From contig JAIWOJ010000003.1 in NCBI GenBank assembly GCA_020216965.1, positions 1 through 19,229 of the forward strand: a stretch of DNA of 19,229 nucleotides, read 5' to 3'. The translations under genes were made by a program, and so were the position numbers. The notes beneath the pieces were generated by a model. That model searched no databases, was not told where the DNA came from, and saw only the letters and a program-made list of their open reading frames with translations. The stretch comes from Prosthecobacter sp. (GTDB lineage Bacteria > Verrucomicrobiota > Verrucomicrobiia > Verrucomicrobiales > Verrucomicrobiaceae). Within the stretch, counting starts at the first letter, position 1. Every line of letters begins with the position of its first letter. Shown here in pieces: positions 6,384 through 15,296 of this stretch.

Positions 6384-8534
6384 TCAGGATTTGGAACCGC
6401 CGCGCTGTTCGACGATCTGATCCACAATTTGCTGTGGAACCTGCTCAAAATGAGAAGGCTGCATGGAATAGCTGGCGCGTCCTGATGAGAGAGTGCGGAT
6501 GGCAGTGGAATAGCCAAACATTTCGGCCAAGGGGACTTCCGCTCTAAGGATTGCTGTGGCCCCACGGCTATCCATACCCAGGATCTTACCACGGCGACGA
6601 TTGAGGTCGCCCATGATGTCACCCTGATAATCTTCCGGTGTCGTGCATTCTACTGCCATGATTGGCTCGAGAAGAATGCACTTCGCCTTCTTGAGTGCGT
6701 CTTTGACAGCAAAGATGCCAGCCATTTTGAATGCATTTTCGTTCGAGTCCACTTCGTGACTCGACCCATCAACCAGATCAATGTGCATGTCGATCACTGG
6801 GTAACCAGCAATGACACCATTAAGGGCAGCTTCTATGCAGCCAGCTTTTGCAGGGTTGATAAATTCTTTGGGAATCGTACCGCCGACAACTTTGTTTTCG
6901 ACAACAATCCCTGAGCCTTTTTCGCCTGGGCGAACCTTGATCACAACGTGACCGTACTGTCCACGCCCACCGGATTGTTTGACGAGCTTTCCTTCTCCGT
7001 CAGCTTCCTGCGTAAGAGTCTCGCGATAGGCAATCTGTGGCTTGCCGGTGTTTGTCTCAACTTTGTGTTCCCTTTTGAGGCGATCGCAGAGAATCTCCAA
7101 GTGAAGCTCACCCATTCCAGCGATGATCGTCTGGCCGGTTTCCTCATCAGTTTTGACGAAAAAGGTTGGGTCTTCTTCCGAAAGGCGTTGAAGCGCGTTG
7201 GCCATGCGTTCTTGATCTCCCTTCGTCTTCGGTTCGACGGCCATGCTAATGACAGGCTCTGGGAAGGTCGGAGGCTCTAGCTGCACATCTAGGCTCTCAT
7301 CACAGAAAGTATCTCCCGTGCGCACATCCTTCACACCGACGAGGGCAGCAATGTCTCCTGAATAGCAGGTGTCGATATCTTTATGAACTGCGGCCTGAAT
7401 TTGAATAAGGCGTCCGACACGTTCTGTTTTCCGAGTTCTCGGATTGTAAATTGTGTCTCCCTTGGAGACTTTTCCAGAATAGACGCGGAAAAATACGAGG
7501 CGTCCAAATTTATCAGACCAGAGCTTGAAGCCTAAGGCGATGAATTTGCCATTATCATCCGGGATCGCTTCAATGACTTTCCCAGGCTCATCGACGACAG
7601 TTCCTTTCTGTGGCTCGATATCGAGAGGACCAGGAAGGTAATCAATGACGGCATCGATAAGATACTGGACTCCCTTGTTTTTGAAGGCGGAGCCGCCAGC
7701 CATTGGGATGATTTTATTTGCGATAACAGCGCGACGGAGCCCTGCTTTGAGCTCTTTGGGTCCGATTGGTTTTTCTTCCAGGAACATCATTCCCAATTCA
7801 TCATCCGCGCTGCAAACAGCATCCAGGAGTTCATCATAGGCAGCTTTGGCTTTAGCAACCTCGTCACCCTCCAAATCACGAACGACATAGGTAGAACCCC
7901 ATTTGTCACTATCCGAGTAAATGATAGCTTTCTGGTTCACTACATCGATTTGCCCAGAAAGCTGATCTTCGGCACCGATAGGGATGAGAATAGGATAAGC
8001 TGGCGCACCGAGTTTTTCGCGCACATCTTGCACAACGCGCTCGAAGTTCGCACCTGTTCGATCCATCTTATTGACGAACGCGATGCGAGGGACTCCATAT
8101 TTTTCAGCCTGACGATAAACCGTTTCAGACTGAGGCTGAACCCCTGCAACACCACAAAGCACAAAGATGGCACCATCAAGCACACGCAAGGAGCGCTCGA
8201 CTTCAGCGGTGAAATCGACGTGACCAGGGGTGTCGATGATATTGACACGAATGTCTTCTAACTCACGGGTCTTGTAGATGCCCTCTTCTTTTAACTGCTT
8301 CCATTTTGCTGTGACGGCAGCAGAGGTAATCGTGATACCACGCTCTTTTTCCTGCTCCATCCAGTCGGTCGTAGCCGCCCCATCATGCACCTCACCGATC
8401 TTGTGGATCATGCCGGTGTAGAAGAGGATACGCTCAGTCAGTGTCGTCTTGCCCGCGTCGATGTGAGCGCAGATCCCGATATTACGGGTGCGCTCCAGGG
8501 GAAATTCGCGGTTGGGAGAGTTTGGGTTTGACAT
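6384..8534 (-). CDS. fusA: Translation elongation factor G
   Basis: EF-G is the GTPase that drives tRNA-mRNA translocation and, with RRF, ribosome recycling. The 716-residue product has P-loop AHIDAGKTT (23-31), switch [10 protein letters not shown] (65-73), DTPGHVDF (101-108) with the catalytic His105, and NKMD (155-158). Domain II and the typical domain III motif [10 protein letters not shown] follow. Domain IV has [13 protein letters not shown], and the end ([14 protein letters not shown]...[12 protein letters not shown]) is normal. Compared with E. coli EF-G (704) there is a roughly 7-residue longer loop between switch I and DTPGH. The ATG at 8534 fits homologues but lacks a Shine-Dalgarno. 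It lies 51 nt after rpsG. Confidence 0.98.
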   Translation of the reverse strand: MSNPNSPNREFPLERTRNIGICAHIDAGKTTLTERILFYTGMIHKIGEVHDGAATTDWMEQEKERGITITSAAVTAKWKQLKEEGIYKTRELEDIRVNIIDTPGHVDFTAEVERSLRVLDGAIFVLCGVAGVQPQSETVYRQAEKYGVPRIAFVNKMDRTGANFERVVQDVREKLGAPAYPILIPIGAEDQLSGQIDVVNQKAIIYSDSDKWGSTYVVRDLEGDEVAKAKAAYDELLDAVCSADDELGMMFLEEKPIGPKELKAGLRRAVIANKIIPMAGGSAFKNKGVQYLIDAVIDYLPGPLDIEPQKGTVVDEPGKVIEAIPDDNGKFIALGFKLWSDKFGRLVFFRVYSGKVSKGDTIYNPRTRKTERVGRLIQIQAAVHKDIDTCYSGDIAALVGVKDVRTGDTFCDESLDVQLEPPTFPEPVISMAVEPKTKGDQERMANALQRLSEEDPTFFVKTDEETGQTIIAGMGELHLEILCDRLKREHKVETNTGKPQIAYRETLTQEADGEGKLVKQSGGRGQYGHVVIKVRPGEKGSGIVVENKVVGGTIPKEFINPAKAGCIEAALNGVIAGYPVIDMHIDLVDGSSHEVDSNENAFKMAGIFAVKDALKKAKCILLEPIMAVECTTPEDYQGDIMGDLNRRRGKILGMDSRGATAILRAEVPLAEMFGYSTAIRTLSSGRASYSMQPSHFEQVPQQIVDQIVEQRGGSKS

Positions 8535-8585
8535 GGAGACTTTAAGAAAGGCTAGGGGGGTTAAACCTATGGGAGCGGAATAGAA

Positions 8586-9059
8586 TCAGAAGCGGAAGTG
8601 AGCGAAGGCACGGTTGGCTTGGGCTTGTTTATGCACATCGTCGCGCTTGCGAACGGAGGAGCCCTGCCCCTGGGCAGCTTCCTTCAACTCATTAGCCAAT
8701 GCGCGGTGCATAGGCTGTCCTTTACGACCTCTGGCATAACCGACGATCCAACGCATGGCGAGAGATTCAGAACGGGCTGGCGATACCTCCAAGGGCACCT
8801 GGTAAGTAGCTCCGCCGACACGACGCGCTTTCACTTCCACTTTAGGCTTCGCGTTCTCGATTGCGCGGTGGAAAAGCTCCAGTGGATCAATCGTTTCAGT
8901 CTTCTCGTTAAGCAGATCAATCGCAGAATAGACGATGCTTTCTGCCACCGATTTTTTGCCACTGACCATCACGCGGCTGATAAGCCGCGCGACGATCTCA
9001 CTATCATAGCGGGAGTCTTTGACGATCTTTTTGTCGTAAACTCGTTTCCTGCGGGCCAT
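8586..9059 (-). CDS. rpsG: 30S ribosomal protein S7
   Basis: S7 nucleates assembly of the 30S head and contacts E-site tRNA. The 157-residue product begins MARRKRVYDKKIVKDSRYDS. It contains ENAKPKVEVKARRVGGATYQVP (residues about 68-89), SESLAMRWIVGYARGRKG, and the C-terminal VRKRDDVHKQAQANRAFAHFRF, all typical of bacterial S7. The ATG at 9059 matches the family start. There is no Shine-Dalgarno. Spacing is 54 nt from rpsL and 51 nt to fusA. Confidence 0.97.
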   Translation of the reverse strand: MARRKRVYDKKIVKDSRYDSEIVARLISRVMVSGKKSVAESIVYSAIDLLNEKTETIDPLELFHRAIENAKPKVEVKARRVGGATYQVPLEVSPARSESLAMRWIVGYARGRKGQPMHRALANELKEAAQGQGSSVRKRDDVHKQAQANRAFAHFRF

Positions 9060-9113
9060 AATTTCGGAAGAGTAGGGTTAAAGAGGAGCGAAAGCTGAAA
9101 ATCTGGGGCGTGC

Positions 9114-9521
9114 TTATTTTTTGCCTTTAGCTGGGGCGGCTGCTGCGCCTGGCTTAGGACGCTTCGCACCGTATTTGGAGCGACCCCGGCGGCGTTTCTC
9201 GACCCCCAAGCAATCGAGCGTTCCACGAACAATGTGATAGCGCACACCAGGAAGGTCTTTGACACGGCCACCACGGACTAAGACGATGCTATGCTCTTGG
9301 AGGTTGTGTCCCTCACCACCGATGTAGGCGATGACCTCGTAGCCATTGGTCAGACGCACTTTGGCGACCTTACGGAGAGCTGAGTTTGGCTTCTTCGGCG
9401 TGCGGGTCATAACCTGGAGGCAGACGCCACGACGTTGCGGGCACTTGGAAAGCGCCGGCGACTTCGACTTTTCCGCCTTGTCCTTGCGGCCATGTCTGAC
9501 GAGCTGATTGATGGTGGGCAT
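9114..9521 (-). CDS. rpsL: 30S ribosomal protein S12
   Basis: S12 lies at the decoding centre and controls accuracy. The 135-residue product begins [15 protein letters not shown] and contains [11 protein letters not shown] (Lys43 present, the residue often changed in streptomycin resistance) and [17 protein letters not shown]. It is longer than E. coli S12 (124), owing to an Ala/Pro/Lys tail after KRPKPG. An upstream in-frame TTG at 9593 would add 24 unconserved residues. The ATG at 9521 is chosen by homology, although no Shine-Dalgarno precedes either. It is the first gene of the operon: the next gene upstream is divergent, so rpoBC are not directly adjacent. Confidence 0.96.
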   Translation of the reverse strand: MPTINQLVRHGRKDKAEKSKSPALSKCPQRRGVCLQVMTRTPKKPNSALRKVAKVRLTNGYEVIAYIGGEGHNLQEHSIVLVRGGRVKDLPGVRYHIVRGTLDCLGVEKRRRGRSKYGAKRPKPGAAAAPAKGKK

Positions 9522-9817
9522 GTTGTCTGAGGGCGGGAATATCCGTTCCTGATTGGAGGTAGCCTCGTCGGGCGGTGGGAACGGTTTAGACAAAGTGCCG
9601 ACTCTGATTTTTCAGAGTATGCACAGTGCTTTTCCGGTTCACTGCTCCGATAGCGAAATGAGCCTTGGGTAGGCTCGATTCAGCCAGGCTTTGGGGGAAA
9701 GCCCGGGGCTGGGGGGCGCGACAGTGGGGCAGGATGAAGAATTGGCAAATGATATTTTATATTTTTCAGCCTGATTTTTTAAAAAGTTGTTCACAAAGGC
9801 TGCCCTACTGCCTTTTG
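9522..9817. promoter_or_regulatory. Divergent intergenic region between rpsL and dctA
   Basis: These 296 nt separate two outward-facing genes and must hold the promoter of the long translation operon as well as that of dctA. I see no full sigma-70 consensus. A weak minus-strand CATACT at 9616-9621 and an AT-rich block at 9748-9782 (with TATATT at 9758-9763) are the best candidates for rpsL and dctA respectively. Three small inverted repeats lie at 9601-9618, 9660-9676 and 9687-9703. No conserved ORF is visible. Confidence 0.6.
9601..9618. repeat. Perfect 7-bp inverted repeat upstream of rpsL
   Basis: ACTCTGA, a TTTT spacer and TCAGAGT form a perfect palindrome-like hairpin 80-97 nt upstream of the rpsL ATG. 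It could be an operator, or a leader hairpin if transcription starts upstream of it. There is no evidence beyond the symmetry itself. Confidence 0.6.
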
Positions 9818-11125
9818 ATGCCCAGGATGTTCTATCCAACGACGCGCACGCCCTGGTATCGAATCCTTTACATTCAGGTTTTGATTGCTGTGGTTTTGGG
9901 GATCGCCCTGGGTGCTTGTTTTCCTGAACAAGGGAAGGCGTTGAAACCTCTGGGTGACGGTTTCATCAAGCTCATCAAGATGATGATCGCGCCCGTGATT
10001 TTCTGCACGGTGGTGCATGGGGTGGCGTCTATGGGAGATTTAAAGAAGCTGGGGCGAATCGGCGGCAAGGCGCTGCTATACTTTGAGCTGGTGTCCACCG
10101 TGGCGCTGCTCGTAGGGCTGCTGGTGGTGAATGTCATGAAGCCGGGGGCAGGTTTCCATGCGAATGTGGCCGATTTGGGGGCGACGGCGTCAGCAGTCGC
10201 ACATCAGTATGCGGATAAGGCAGAGGGAATGAGCACGGCGGACTTTCTCTTGGGCATCATCCCTGGAAGTTTTGTGGGCGCTTTCACCGGCGGTGATCTG
10301 CTGCAGGTGCTTTTTGTCGCTCTGCTGACGGCTTTCGCTTTGGCTGGCATGGGGGAAAAGGGCAGACCGATTTTGACCGCCATTGAGCACGGGGGTGAGG
10401 TTTTTTTTAAAATCATGGGCATTGTGGTCAAGGCGGCACCTTTGGGTGCGCTGGGCGCGATGGCCTTCACGGTAGGCAGCTACGGCATCGGCTCACTAGG
10501 TAGGCTGGTCTCATTGATGCTTGGTTTCTACCTTGCTTCTGGGTTTTTTGTGCTGGTGGTTTTGGGTGGCATCGCGCGTTGGTGCGGTTTTTCCATCCTA
10601 CGCTATCTGCGCTATATCAAAGAAGAGCTACTGTTAGTGCTTGGCACCAGTTCTTCCGAGACTGCGCTACCTCTGCTCATGCAGAAACTGCGTGGTCTAG
10701 GGTGCGCACCAGCCACGGTGGGATTGGTGGTGCCCACCGGTTATAGCTTCAATTTAGATGGGACGAATATCTACATGACGATGGCCGCTGTCTTCCTGGC
10801 ACAGGCAACGGACACGCCTCTGGACCTAGGGCAGCAACTCAGCCTGCTCCTGGTAGCGATGATTACCTCCAAGGGGGCGAGTGGTGTGACGGGTGCAGGC
10901 TTTATCACTTTGGCTGCCACCTTGGCAGTCGTGCCCTCTGTGCCCGTGGAGTCACTGGCTCTTATCGTGGGTATTGATCGCTTCATGAGTGAGTGCCGGG
11001 CTCTCACAAATTTCATCGGCAACGGCGTTGCCACCATCGCTATTAGCCGCTGGGAGGGAGAGGTGACGGCCGGGGTACTGAACGCGGCGCTGAGGCCACC
11101 AGCAGATCTGCCAGGGCCAGACTGA
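9818..11125 (+). CDS. dctA: DctA-type C4-dicarboxylate/cation symporter (DAACS family)
   Basis: This inner-membrane carrier is predicted to import C4-dicarboxylates (succinate, fumarate, malate) with H+ or Na+. The 435-residue product has the family start [15 protein letters not shown] followed by [22 protein letters not shown]. Its serine-rich motif [10 protein letters not shown] starts at residue 276, and the NMDGT-like motif is NLDGT (312-316). It also has [19 protein letters not shown] and [21 protein letters not shown]. These match DctA more closely than glutamate carriers. About eight membrane segments and two re-entrant hairpins are expected. The reading frame extends upstream to 9665, but homologues begin near the Met at 9818 (or 9827). 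It is transcribed away from rpsL. Exact substrate is inferred. Confidence 0.9.
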   Translation: MPRMFYPTTRTPWYRILYIQVLIAVVLGIALGACFPEQGKALKPLGDGFIKLIKMMIAPVIFCTVVHGVASMGDLKKLGRIGGKALLYFELVSTVALLVGLLVVNVMKPGAGFHANVADLGATASAVAHQYADKAEGMSTADFLLGIIPGSFVGAFTGGDLLQVLFVALLTAFALAGMGEKGRPILTAIEHGGEVFFKIMGIVVKAAPLGALGAMAFTVGSYGIGSLGRLVSLMLGFYLASGFFVLVVLGGIARWCGFSILRYLRYIKEELLLVLGTSSSETALPLLMQKLRGLGCAPATVGLVVPTGYSFNLDGTNIYMTMAAVFLAQATDTPLDLGQQLSLLLVAMITSKGASGVTGAGFITLAATLAVVPSVPVESLALIVGIDRFMSECRALTNFIGNGVATIAISRWEGEVTAGVLNAALRPPADLPGPD

Positions 11126-11145
11126 AAGACGTATTAGCGACTGCG

Positions 11146-12009
11146 TCACATGCCTGCGGGTAAAGCGCACGCGGCGTCTGGACCAGCCAGCTCCTCGCGT
11201 TTTTTCAGTGTGGCAGAAATGAAGCCTACATAAATGCTGGCGTGCATCTCTACCGGCAATCTCCAGGTATCATCACTGACCCAGATAGTGGCTGTTTTCA
11301 TTTTCTTAAAGCTGCCTAGAGCCAGTGTGCGCCGATCGAGTCTGCGAATCTTCACATCGATTTTGATCGTGGGATAGTCCACCCCCTCCACGCGGCGCTT
11401 CTCGCGTCCCAAGACAGTGAAGGTGGCTAAGTACGGGCGATCAAAAGGCTGCACGACACGGGTGATGGTATCTCCCGTCCGCAGGGGCTGGCTGCGCAGA
11501 TAGAGGATGGCGGACTGCAGGTCATCCATAGGGCCATAGGCACACGTTGTGGTGCTGCGGCGCGCGGAACTACCTCTCGGGGTCAACACTGTCTCTGTGC
11601 TCACCTGCCCTGGCTCAAAGGCCACCTTGTAGGCAATCGTTTCGCGCGCATCTGTCTCCGAGTGCTCCATGTATTGCGCACGCAGGGGGCCGCGCTGCAT
11701 CACTGAAGTCATCGCACAGTCATAGCGCCACAAGGCACGCGCCAGCCCGGTGGTACCTGCCTGGGCACGAGCCACTTGGTAAGCGCCTGCTTGCTGCATC
11801 CTTACCACAGCCGATCCTGCAGACAGAAGATTGTTCCAACTAAGCACATACTCCACCTTGCAGGGCTGCAGCGGCACAAATGCACCCGGTGCTGCACGGG
11901 TGACCTGCGCCTCCCATGGCTGCCTGGGCAGAGGCAGTTGGGCATAGATGGTCATCATCAGGGACAAAATCATCCCACCTGCCCAAAGTCCCATGGATCT
12001 CAGGGACAT
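11146..12009 (-). CDS. Exported DUF3108-type protein
   Basis: This looks like a DUF3108 protein, a family of exported proteins of unknown function in Gram-negative bacteria. The 287-residue product has a signal peptide (hydrophobic MGLWAGGMILSLMMTIYAQ, probable cleavage after YAQ). It is followed by a beta-rich domain with EYVLSWNNLLSAGSAVVRM near the N-terminus and the typical late segment TIWVSDDTWRLPVEMHASIYVGFISATL. The ATG at 12009 gives the cleanest signal peptide. An ATG at 12042 would add 11 residues. It converges on dctA (20 nt between stops) and is divergent from the mutarotase gene. Family assignment is by motif memory and should be read as likely, not certain. Confidence 0.72.
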   Translation of the reverse strand: MSLRSMGLWAGGMILSLMMTIYAQLPLPRQPWEAQVTRAAPGAFVPLQPCKVEYVLSWNNLLSAGSAVVRMQQAGAYQVARAQAGTTGLARALWRYDCAMTSVMQRGPLRAQYMEHSETDARETIAYKVAFEPGQVSTETVLTPRGSSARRSTTTCAYGPMDDLQSAILYLRSQPLRTGDTITRVVQPFDRPYLATFTVLGREKRRVEGVDYPTIKIDVKIRRLDRRTLALGSFKKMKTATIWVSDDTWRLPVEMHASIYVGFISATLKKREELAGPDAACALPAGM

Positions 12010-12139
12010 AGTTTGCGTGGAAAAAATGGCATGAACGCACATGACCAGCCACAGACTGCCCTAGGCGAGCGCGCATTCAATCAACCTTAACGGAAAAAAC
12101 GGCCAAGCAGACCTTCCTACTTTGTGTTAGCAGCGTTAC

Positions 12140-13015
12140 ATGCTCCTCCCCGATTGCATCCAGGCCGAAGACAGCCCAGGCGGTTTCCGCACCTACTCCA
12201 TCAAGCACCCCGCCTGCTCTGCCAGCGTGGCCGAAAATGGAGCCCACGTCATGACTTGGCAGCCTATGGGCCAGGACCAGCCTGTGCTTTATCTCAGCCC
12301 CCAAGCCACCCTGAGCCCTGGCAAGGCGATTCGAGGCGGCATCCCCATCTGCTGGCCCTGGTTCAATGCCCACCCCTCAGATCCTACAAAGCCCATGCAC
12401 GGTATCGCGCGTATTCAGCGATGGGAGCTGTTGCGCGCAGACGCCCAGCTCGATCATGTGTCCATGCTCTTTCGCCTACGGAGCACAGGACAGACGTGTG
12501 ACGTCTGGCCACATGATTTCACCTGCCACGTCGGCATCAGCCTGGGAGCGAAGCTCGAAGTCTCTTTGATGACGCAAAACAACGGCACAGAGGCCATGGT
12601 CATTACGGAAGCACTGCATACTTATCTGGCTGTGGGCGATATCGCACAAACCACGGTGCGTGGACTCAAAGGGGCACGATACCTGGATACAGTGGGCACC
12701 CCCGCTCAGCGCCTTCAGGAGGGGGAAATCACCTTTGGCTGTGAGGTGGACCGCCAATATGTCAGCACCGCAGGAGTTGTCGTCGATGACCCAGCCTGGG
12801 ACCGCAGACTCATCATCGATAAGCTAGGCAGCGGCACCACCGTCGTCTGGAATCCCTGGATTGATAAATCCAAGCGTCTTCCTGACCTGCCTGATGAAGC
12901 CTACCGTGGCTTCCTGTGCGTGGAGGCTGCAAACGCCGGAGAGGCTGCCGTGCGTCTCCCGCCTGGCGGGCATCACGTCATCGTCACCACCCTGCAAGTC
13001 ACCAGAGCGGCCTGA
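12140..13015 (+). CDS. D-hexose-6-phosphate mutarotase (YeaD-like, aldose 1-epimerase superfamily)
   Basis: This cytosolic enzyme is predicted to interconvert alpha and beta anomers of hexose 6-phosphates such as glucose 6-phosphate. The 291-residue product has the family hallmark IRGGIPICWPWF (64-75) followed by HGIAR (87-91). Probable catalytic His160 lies in EALHTYLAVGDI, and VVWNPWIDKSKRLPDL and CVEAAN with the likely catalytic base Glu262 follow. Length matches the family (about 290-300). The ATG at 12140 has no clear Shine-Dalgarno. It is a single-gene unit divergent from the DUF3108 gene. Its stop is one base from that of the convergent peptidase gene. Confidence 0.9.
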   Translation: MLLPDCIQAEDSPGGFRTYSIKHPACSASVAENGAHVMTWQPMGQDQPVLYLSPQATLSPGKAIRGGIPICWPWFNAHPSDPTKPMHGIARIQRWELLRADAQLDHVSMLFRLRSTGQTCDVWPHDFTCHVGISLGAKLEVSLMTQNNGTEAMVITEALHTYLAVGDIAQTTVRGLKGARYLDTVGTPAQRLQEGEITFGCEVDRQYVSTAGVVVDDPAWDRRLIIDKLGSGTTVVWNPWIDKSKRLPDLPDEAYRGFLCVEAANAGEAAVRLPPGGHHVIVTTLQVTRAA

Positions 13016-13024
13016 TTCAGCCGC
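13007..13024. terminator. Inverted repeat over two convergent stop codons (possible bidirectional terminator)
   Basis: An imperfect inverted repeat (GCGG/CCGC plus inner CTG/CAG, with one bulged base and a 3-nt loop) covers the TGA of the mutarotase gene and the TGA of the peptidase gene. No T-tract follows on either strand, so it would be a weak intrinsic terminator at best. Confidence 0.25.
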
Positions 13025-15155
13025 CCATTTGCCAGAGGATGAAGGCCATCTCCTCAGCCGCCTCTCGCAGGTGTTCGTAGCGGCCGGACTTGCCGCCATG
13101 ACCAGCGTCCATGTGGGTCTTCAGCAGCAGGATGTTTGTATCCGTCTTCATCGCACGGAGCTTAGCGACCATTTTGGCAGGCTCCCAGTAGGTGACACGG
13201 GGATCATTCAGCCCAGCCGTGAAAAGCATGGGCGGGTAGTCCTGAGGGCGCACATTGTCGTAAGGGCTGTAACTGCGGATAAACTCAAAGGCGGCTTTAT
13301 CCTTGATCGGGTTTCCCCACTCTGGCCACTCCCCTGGGGTAAGGGGTAAATCCTGATCAAGCATGGTGTTAAGCACATCCACGAAGGCCACATGAGCGAC
13401 CACAGCCCCGAAAAGCTCAGGCGCTTGGTTGACCACGGCCCCCATCAGCTCCCCTCCTGCACTCCCACCGCTGGCACTGACCTTGCCTACTGAGGTGTAG
13501 CCTCGCTGGATCAGGGCGCGTGCAGCATCCACAAAGTCGTTGAAGGTGTTCGTGCGCTTATCGAGCTTGCCATCCAGATACCATGCGTGGCCCAAGTCAT
13601 CGCCACCACGTACATGCGCGATGGCGTAGGCCCAGCCGCGATCCACGAGAGAGAGGCGGCTGGCGCTGAAGTCCGGCGGTGTGGCATGACCGTAGGCTCC
13701 GTAGGCGTAGAGGTGCAGGGGCTGGCTACCGTCTTTTTTGAAGCCCTTTTTCATGAGGATGGAAACAGGCACTGCGGTGCCATCACGCGCCGTGATGCTG
13801 ATGCGCTCCGTCTGGTACTCAGCAGGGTCATAGCCGCTAGGAATCTGCTGCACCTTCAGGGGCTCCAGACGGCGCTCGGCCACATGATAATCATAGTCTG
13901 TCTCTGGGGTCACCATCGACTCGTAGTCCAACCTCAGCTTCTCCGTGACATATTCTGGATTTGGCCCGAGCCCAGCGGTGTAACTGGATTCGGGGAAAAC
14001 GATGCGCTCTGGCACCAGCGGCGCGTGATAACGCCGAACCTCGACCTCATCCAAGCCCTCCACGCGGCCTTCCGTAACAAAAAAGTCTTTGAAAAGGGTA
14101 AAGTCGGTGAGGTAATGCCGGTCTGAACCTGGAATGAGCGTTTGCCATTCTCCTGGGTTGTCTAGGCTAGCCGTGGCGAGGCGGAAGTTCACATGCTCAT
14201 CATTGGTCAGGATATAAAGGAGGCCCTCCCGGACATCGACGTCATACTCACGCCCGGTTTTGCGTGGGCTGACGAGGATGGCGGGCGTGAGAGGTGCCGC
14301 TGCGGGCACTAGCCGCACCTCACTGGTCACCTGATCTCCTGTGCTGATGATGATCCAATCCTCCTGCGCACTAAGAGCCACATCGCAGCTAAAACCAGGG
14401 TCAGGCTCACGGTAAATCAGGCGGGCCTGACTCACCTCGTCTCCCAGGCGGTGGTAGTGAATATTGTCCGTGCGCCAATGCTCATTCGCATAGCCAAAAA
14501 CAAGCCCGCGACTGTCGGAAGTCCAAACAAGATTCGAAAGAGTCCCTGGGATCACATCGGGTAGGTCCTGGCCGGTGTATAGGTCGCGGAAATGCACCTC
14601 AAAGCGCTCCGAGCCATCCACATCGATGGCGTAAGCCATGAGCCTGCCATCCGGGCTGATGGTGAGGTCTCCCAGTTGGAAGTAATCCTTGCCTTTGGCG
14701 AGCTCATTTTGATCGAGGATGAGCTGCTCTGGCCCTCCTTGGGCAGGTCTTCGATAGTGGCGGCGGTATTGAGCCCCCTTGGTAAAGGTGGACCAATAGA
14801 TCCAGTCACCATCCTTTTGGGGCACACTGCTGTCATCTTCCTGGATGCGCCCTTTGAGCTCCTCAAAGAGAGCCTCCACCAGAGGCTGCACGGCCTTCAT
14901 GCTAGTCTCAAAGTAGAGGTTCTCAGCCCGCAAGTAGTCGAGCACGTCTTTATCTTGGATCTTCGGGTAAGCCGGATCACGCAACCAGTGCCAGGGATCC
15001 TCCACCGTGATCCCGTGGTGGGTGTAGGAATAGGGGCGCTTCTTGGCAAAAGGGGGCTTCATGGGAAGGGCAGCGGGCTGGGCAAGGGCCATGGGCAGAC
15101 ATGCCAGCACGGCCAGCCAGACCGCAGGCGTCAGGGGCTTCATGGGCCAGGCCAT
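13017..15155 (-). CDS. ptrB: Oligopeptidase B-type S9A serine peptidase with signal peptide
   Basis: Oligopeptidase B cleaves short peptides after Arg or Lys. The 712-residue product has the N-terminal HGITVEDPWHWLRD, a beta-propeller region over roughly residues 75-430 and a C-terminal alpha/beta hydrolase domain. The catalytic triad is visible: Ser565 in GGSAGGELMGAVVNQ, Asp651 in LNDPRV and His686 in DAGHGGKSGR. The stretch DLPLTPGEWPEWGNP and SYSPYDNV are specific to the oligopeptidase B branch. Unlike the cytosolic E. coli enzyme (about 686 residues), it begins with a hydrophobic signal-like segment (LTPAVWLAVLACLPMALAQ), suggesting export. The start is the ATG at 15155 or the one at 15143; neither has a Shine-Dalgarno. 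Confidence 0.9.
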   Translation of the reverse strand: MAWPMKPLTPAVWLAVLACLPMALAQPAALPMKPPFAKKRPYSYTHHGITVEDPWHWLRDPAYPKIQDKDVLDYLRAENLYFETSMKAVQPLVEALFEELKGRIQEDDSSVPQKDGDWIYWSTFTKGAQYRRHYRRPAQGGPEQLILDQNELAKGKDYFQLGDLTISPDGRLMAYAIDVDGSERFEVHFRDLYTGQDLPDVIPGTLSNLVWTSDSRGLVFGYANEHWRTDNIHYHRLGDEVSQARLIYREPDPGFSCDVALSAQEDWIIISTGDQVTSEVRLVPAAAPLTPAILVSPRKTGREYDVDVREGLLYILTNDEHVNFRLATASLDNPGEWQTLIPGSDRHYLTDFTLFKDFFVTEGRVEGLDEVEVRRYHAPLVPERIVFPESSYTAGLGPNPEYVTEKLRLDYESMVTPETDYDYHVAERRLEPLKVQQIPSGYDPAEYQTERISITARDGTAVPVSILMKKGFKKDGSQPLHLYAYGAYGHATPPDFSASRLSLVDRGWAYAIAHVRGGDDLGHAWYLDGKLDKRTNTFNDFVDAARALIQRGYTSVGKVSASGGSAGGELMGAVVNQAPELFGAVVAHVAFVDVLNTMLDQDLPLTPGEWPEWGNPIKDKAAFEFIRSYSPYDNVRPQDYPPMLFTAGLNDPRVTYWEPAKMVAKLRAMKTDTNILLLKTHMDAGHGGKSGRYEHLREAAEEMAFILWQMGG

Positions 15156-15296
15156 AGCGGAGGTTCAGGTTATTTCCTGCAAAACCAGCCATTTTTTTCC
15201 TGCGCAGACATCAGCCTGGAGGAGGTCTGTTTCTCATCGAATGATTTTTAAGAAATGCCCTTCCTGTCTGCCGGGCTCTGGGCTAGGCTGCTGCCC

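Noticed and set aside
9522..9593. Upstream TTG start that would extend S12 by 24 residues
   Set aside because: The extension is not part of the S12 family, which starts at MPTINQL; no Shine-Dalgarno supports the TTG.
9742..9763. TTGGCA plus TATATT as a sigma-70 promoter for dctA
   Set aside because: The two boxes are only about 10 nt apart, too close for a standard -35/-10 pair; kept only as an AT-rich candidate region.
9665..9817. Longer N-terminus for the dicarboxylate symporter
   Set aside because: The added residues (Gly/Trp/Arg-rich) lack homology to DctA-type starts and run through the hairpin and AT-rich promoter-like region.
13587..14126. Plus-strand open frame of 179 codons inside the oligopeptidase region
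   Set aside because: Composition typical of a shadow frame, no motif, fully inside a well-supported gene.
14592..15251. Plus-strand open frame of 219 codons opposite the oligopeptidase gene
   Set aside because: The opposite strand encodes a full-length S9A peptidase with intact conserved motifs; this frame shows no family features.
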